64,000 bases of DNA from the NCBI RefSeq assembly GCF_041053055.1, contig NZ_CP163443.1:2232001-2296000 (forward strand). Direction: 5' to 3'. This document shows, piece by piece, positions 61,838 through 64,000 of the stretch. Below the pieces are notes generated by a model, which was not told the DNA's origin, did no database searches, and saw only the letters and a program-made list of their open reading frames with translations. A program made the translations under genes and the position numbers. Origin of the DNA: Streptomyces sp. R41 (GTDB lineage Bacteria; Actinomycetota; Actinomycetes; Streptomycetales; Streptomycetaceae). The first letter of the stretch is position 1; every line of letters begins with the position of its first letter.

Positions 61838-63589
61838 ATGACCGACCAGGTACAGCCGGCGCAGGGCCCGGGAATGTCCGGGCCGGGGCCCGACGGAGCG
61901 GGATTCACCTACCGAGGAGCCGAGCAGGAGCTGATCGTCGTCGCACGCCCCGAGGCCCGGCTTCGCGCCCGGGCCGAGGGCGTCCGCTCGGCGGTGGGCG
62001 CTGACGTATCGGCCCTCAACATGTTCCTCAGCGACGAACAGCTCGCCCTGGAACCGCTGTTCGGCAGCGAGGAGCGCCTGCAGCAGTCGCAGCAGCAGTC
62101 CACGGCGGCGGGCACCGACGCCGGGCCCGACCTGGCGCTCTTCTACCGGGTGCGCGGCGTCGAGAGCCGCGCCCAGGAACTGCGCTCGCGGATCGCCGCG
62201 CTGCCGGAGATCGACACGGCGTACGTGAAGCCGGGTGCCGTTCCCGCCTCGGTGGGGTCGGTCGGGCAGAGCTCGGACGACAGTCGGCGGATGAAGGAAG
62301 GGGCGCCCGTCACCCCCGACTTCACCAGCCGCCAGGGCTATCTGCGTCCGGCGCCCGAGGGCATCGACGCCTACTGGGCCTGGCAGCGTCCGGGCGGTAC
62401 GGGCCAGGGCGTGACGGTGATCGACGTGGAGGGGGCCTGGCAGCTGGGCCACGAGGACCTGGCCGCGAAGCTCGCCGGCGTCGTCGTCGGCACCCCGCTG
62501 ACGGACGTCGCCTGGCGCAACCACGGCACCGCCGTGATCGGGGTGATCGGCGGCGACCGCAACGAGTACGGCATCACCGGCATCGTGCCGGACGCCGTGA
62601 CCGCGGCCGCGTCCTTCCAGGGCATCGGCACGGCGGCCGCGATCCACGCGGCGGCCGACCGGCTCGGCCCCGGCGACATCCTCCTGATCGAACTGCACGC
62701 TCCAGGACCGCGGTTCGACTTCGAACAGCGCGACGACCAGCAGGGCTACATAGCGATCGAGTGGTGGCCGGACAACTTCGCGGCCATCCGGTTCGCGACC
62801 GCCAAGGGCGTCGTCGTCGTGGCCGCCGCCGGCAACGGCGCCGAGTCGCTCGACGACGCGGTGTACGAGCGCCGCCCCGCCGAGTTCCCCGAGTGGTGGC
62901 GCAACCCCTTCAACCCCTCCAACCAGTCCTCCGGCGCGGTCCTGGTCGGCGCGGGCGCACCGCCGCCCGGCACACACGGCCGCGACCACGGCCCGGACCG
63001 CTCACGGCTCGCGTTCTCCAACTACGGGGCACGCGTGGACGCGCAGGGCTGGGGACGCGAGGTCACGACCACCGGCGGCTTCTGGGACCGGCCCGGCGAT
63101 CTGCAGGGCGGTGCCGAGGAGATCGGCTGGTACACGGACACGTTCTCCGGGACCTCCTCCGCCTCCCCGGTGGTGGTCGGTGCCCTGGCCGCACTGCAAG
63201 GCATGCTCAAGGCTGCGGGCCAGGAACCGATGTCCCCGGAGCGTGCCCGCGCGGTGCTGCGGGCCACGGGCTCCCCGCAGCAGGACGCGCCGGGCCGACC
63301 CGCATCCCAGCGGATCGGCAACCGGCCGGACATCAAGGCGGCGGTCACCCATCTGCTGCCGGAGGCGGTCGGCTCGGGCCAGGCCGAGCGGTACTGGGAC
63401 GAGCTGCTGCCGTATCCGCGCGAACTCCCGCCCAGGCTCCGGCTGTACGTGTCCGGCGCCTGGCGCAACCTCAACAACCCGTCCCCCGAGATCCGCCAGG
63501 CGGTGCACACCGCGTTCGCGGGGGGACGGCCCGACGTACGTGTCTGGTTCTCGGACGACGAGATCGTCGGCCTGGTGGTCACGGGCTGA
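61838..63589 (+). CDS. Subtilisin-family (S8) serine peptidase without signal peptide
   Basis: A 583-residue S8 peptidase. Triad: D196 in VTVIDVEGAW, H229 in WRNHGTAVIG, S440 in SGTSSASP; oxyanion Asn in AAAGNG (N333). The order and motifs are intact but the surrounding sequence is unlike secreted subtilisins. The N-terminal 185 residues (AEQELIVVARPEARLRARAE, RSRIAALPEIDTAYVKPG) look like a folded prodomain or recognition domain, and no signal peptide or membrane segment is seen, so it probably acts inside the cell or leaves by another route. GGGAG precedes the ATG by 10 nt; an ATG at 61814 is an alternative. The next gene encodes a Gln-rich repeat protein. Confidence 0.88.
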   Translation: MTDQVQPAQGPGMSGPGPDGAGFTYRGAEQELIVVARPEARLRARAEGVRSAVGADVSALNMFLSDEQLALEPLFGSEERLQQSQQQSTAAGTDAGPDLALFYRVRGVESRAQELRSRIAALPEIDTAYVKPGAVPASVGSVGQSSDDSRRMKEGAPVTPDFTSRQGYLRPAPEGIDAYWAWQRPGGTGQGVTVIDVEGAWQLGHEDLAAKLAGVVVGTPLTDVAWRNHGTAVIGVIGGDRNEYGITGIVPDAVTAAASFQGIGTAAAIHAAADRLGPGDILLIELHAPGPRFDFEQRDDQQGYIAIEWWPDNFAAIRFATAKGVVVVAAAGNGAESLDDAVYERRPAEFPEWWRNPFNPSNQSSGAVLVGAGAPPPGTHGRDHGPDRSRLAFSNYGARVDAQGWGREVTTTGGFWDRPGDLQGGAEEIGWYTDTFSGTSSASPVVVGALAALQGMLKAAGQEPMSPERARAVLRATGSPQQDAPGRPASQRIGNRPDIKAAVTHLLPEAVGSGQAERYWDELLPYPRELPPRLRLYVSGAWRNLNNPSPEIRQAVHTAFAGGRPDVRVWFSDDEIVGLVVTG

Positions 63590-63603
63590 TCGTCACGGGC
63601 TGA
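63578..63603 (+). repeat. Two-unit repeat spanning the subtilase stop codon
   Basis: GTCACGGGCTGA occurs at 63578-63589 (coding, stop) and 63592-63603, period 14. Confidence 0.8.
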
Positions 63604-63648
63604 CGGAACCCAACCAATGCTCAACCAATGAGGGAAGGTGGCACCCGC

Positions 63649-64000
63649 ATGAGCACCACCCCGCAGATGAGCCAACTGGGACAGCAGCAAGGACAGCACA
63701 TGGGCCAGCAGGGCCCGAGCACGGCACCGCCGCAGCAGGTCGGGCAGCCGCAGGGCATCGGCCAGCAGCAGCCCTTCGGGCAGCAGATGCAGCAGCCGCA
63801 CGGACAGCAAGGCATCGGTCAGCAGCAGATGCAGCAGCCGCACGGACAGCAAGGCATCGGTCAGCAGCAGATGCAGCAGCCGTACGGACAGCAGGGCATC
63901 GGCCAGCAGCAGATGCAGCAGCCGCACGGACAGCAAGGCATCGGCCAGCAGCAGATTCCGCAGCAGCAGAACCCGCAGCAGATTCCGCAGCACCTGCAGC
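63649..64000 (+). CDS. Gln/Gly/Pro-rich tandem-repeat protein (N-terminal part)
   Basis: Starts MSTTPQMSQLGQQQGQHMG after GGAAGG and stays open to the window edge (117 codons). Almost all residues are Q, G, P, M, H, I; there are no charged residues apart from His in the visible part. Four 14-residue repeats MQQPHGQQGIGQQQ (one with Tyr for His) lie at residues 47-102. This is a prion-like or condensate-forming composition, or a flexible linker before a folded domain outside the window. It is 59 nt after the subtilase gene, same strand, so a functional pair is likely. I do not recognise the family. Confidence 0.8.
   Translation, partial: MSTTPQMSQLGQQQGQHMGQQGPSTAPPQQVGQPQGIGQQQPFGQQMQQPHGQQGIGQQQMQQPHGQQGIGQQQMQQPYGQQGIGQQQMQQPHGQQGIGQQQIPQQQNPQQIPQHLQ
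63787..63954 (+). repeat. Four in-frame 42-bp coding repeats
   Basis: Units start at 63787, 63829, 63871 and 63913, differing by a few silent changes and one CAC/TAC change. They encode MQQPHGQQGIGQQQ. Confidence 0.95.

Noticed and set aside
63787..63954. Regular 42-bp repeats that could suggest a CRISPR array
   Set aside because: There are no variable spacers; units are contiguous, in frame and encode a peptide repeat.
63022..63993. Leu-rich minus-strand frame opposite the Gln-rich repeats
   Set aside because: It is the complement of CAG-rich codons (LLLRNLL pattern) with no ribosome site.

Overview
This window comes from a high-GC, mycelial actinomycete, almost certainly a Streptomyces. 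The signs are the extreme GC3 bias, frequent GTG starts, a conservon (cvnABCD), the complete Pup-proteasome set, the WYL regulators PafB/PafC, a gylR-glpFKD glycerol locus, and many long perfect hairpins between genes. From memory, the gene order parallels S. coelicolor from about SCO1627 to SCO1662 (conservon 9/rar, helicase, tat, paf, FKBP, proteasome, arc, ferredoxin, trmI, site-2 protease, recB-like, metH, gylR, glpFKD, parJ). Locus numbers here are recalled, not checked. No rRNA, tRNA, CRISPR array or intact insertion sequence was recognised.

Layout. 1-2464: conservon read leftwards, with its GTPase gene running off the edge. 2798-10451: a TetR regulator divergent from a four-gene operon for a urea/guanidine carboxylase, its two DUF1989 partners and allophanate hydrolase; together they would release ammonia and CO2 from guanidine or urea. 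10452-11115: a repeat-rich gap with a possible SARP remnant. 11116-16649 (leftwards): Ski2/Mtr4-like helicase, lipid kinase, TatC, TatA and a small membrane protein. 16660-31151: the protein-quality block (zinc-ribbon protein, pafC, pafB, two FKBPs, pafA with an MFS exporter and divergent LacI regulator, prcA, prcB, pup, dop, arc). 31405-41463: ferredoxin, tRNA m1A58 methyltransferase, site-2 protease, Fe-S nuclease, orphan response regulator, two orphan peptide-binding lipoproteins and a HAD phosphatase. 41716-50679: metH divergent from gylR, then glpF-glpK-glpD. 50818-53235: two luciferase-like oxidoreductases separated by a nested palindromic element. 53527-59116: FadR-type regulator and an ABC transporter operon headed by L-fuconate dehydratase. 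59387-64000: a PAC2-family (ParJ-like) protein, a Tat-exported beta-propeller, a subtilase without signal peptide, and the start of a Gln-rich repeat protein.

How the genes work together. Arc unfolds Pup-tagged proteins into the PrcAB core, PafA attaches Pup, Dop removes it, and PafB/PafC are the DNA-damage regulators that sit with this locus in actinobacteria. GylR is predicted to repress itself and glpFKD through two 17-bp sites matching at 14 of 17 positions. The FadR-type regulator is predicted to act on the fuconate operon through shared TCGGA-core sites.

The most unusual pattern is not a gene. At about eight unrelated genes, on both strands, the last few codons plus the stop codon are the first unit of a short tandem repeat that continues into the intergenic DNA, most strikingly eight copies of a 22-bp unit at the end of metH. 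The other item most worth following up is the subtilase plus Gln-rich repeat protein pair at the right edge.
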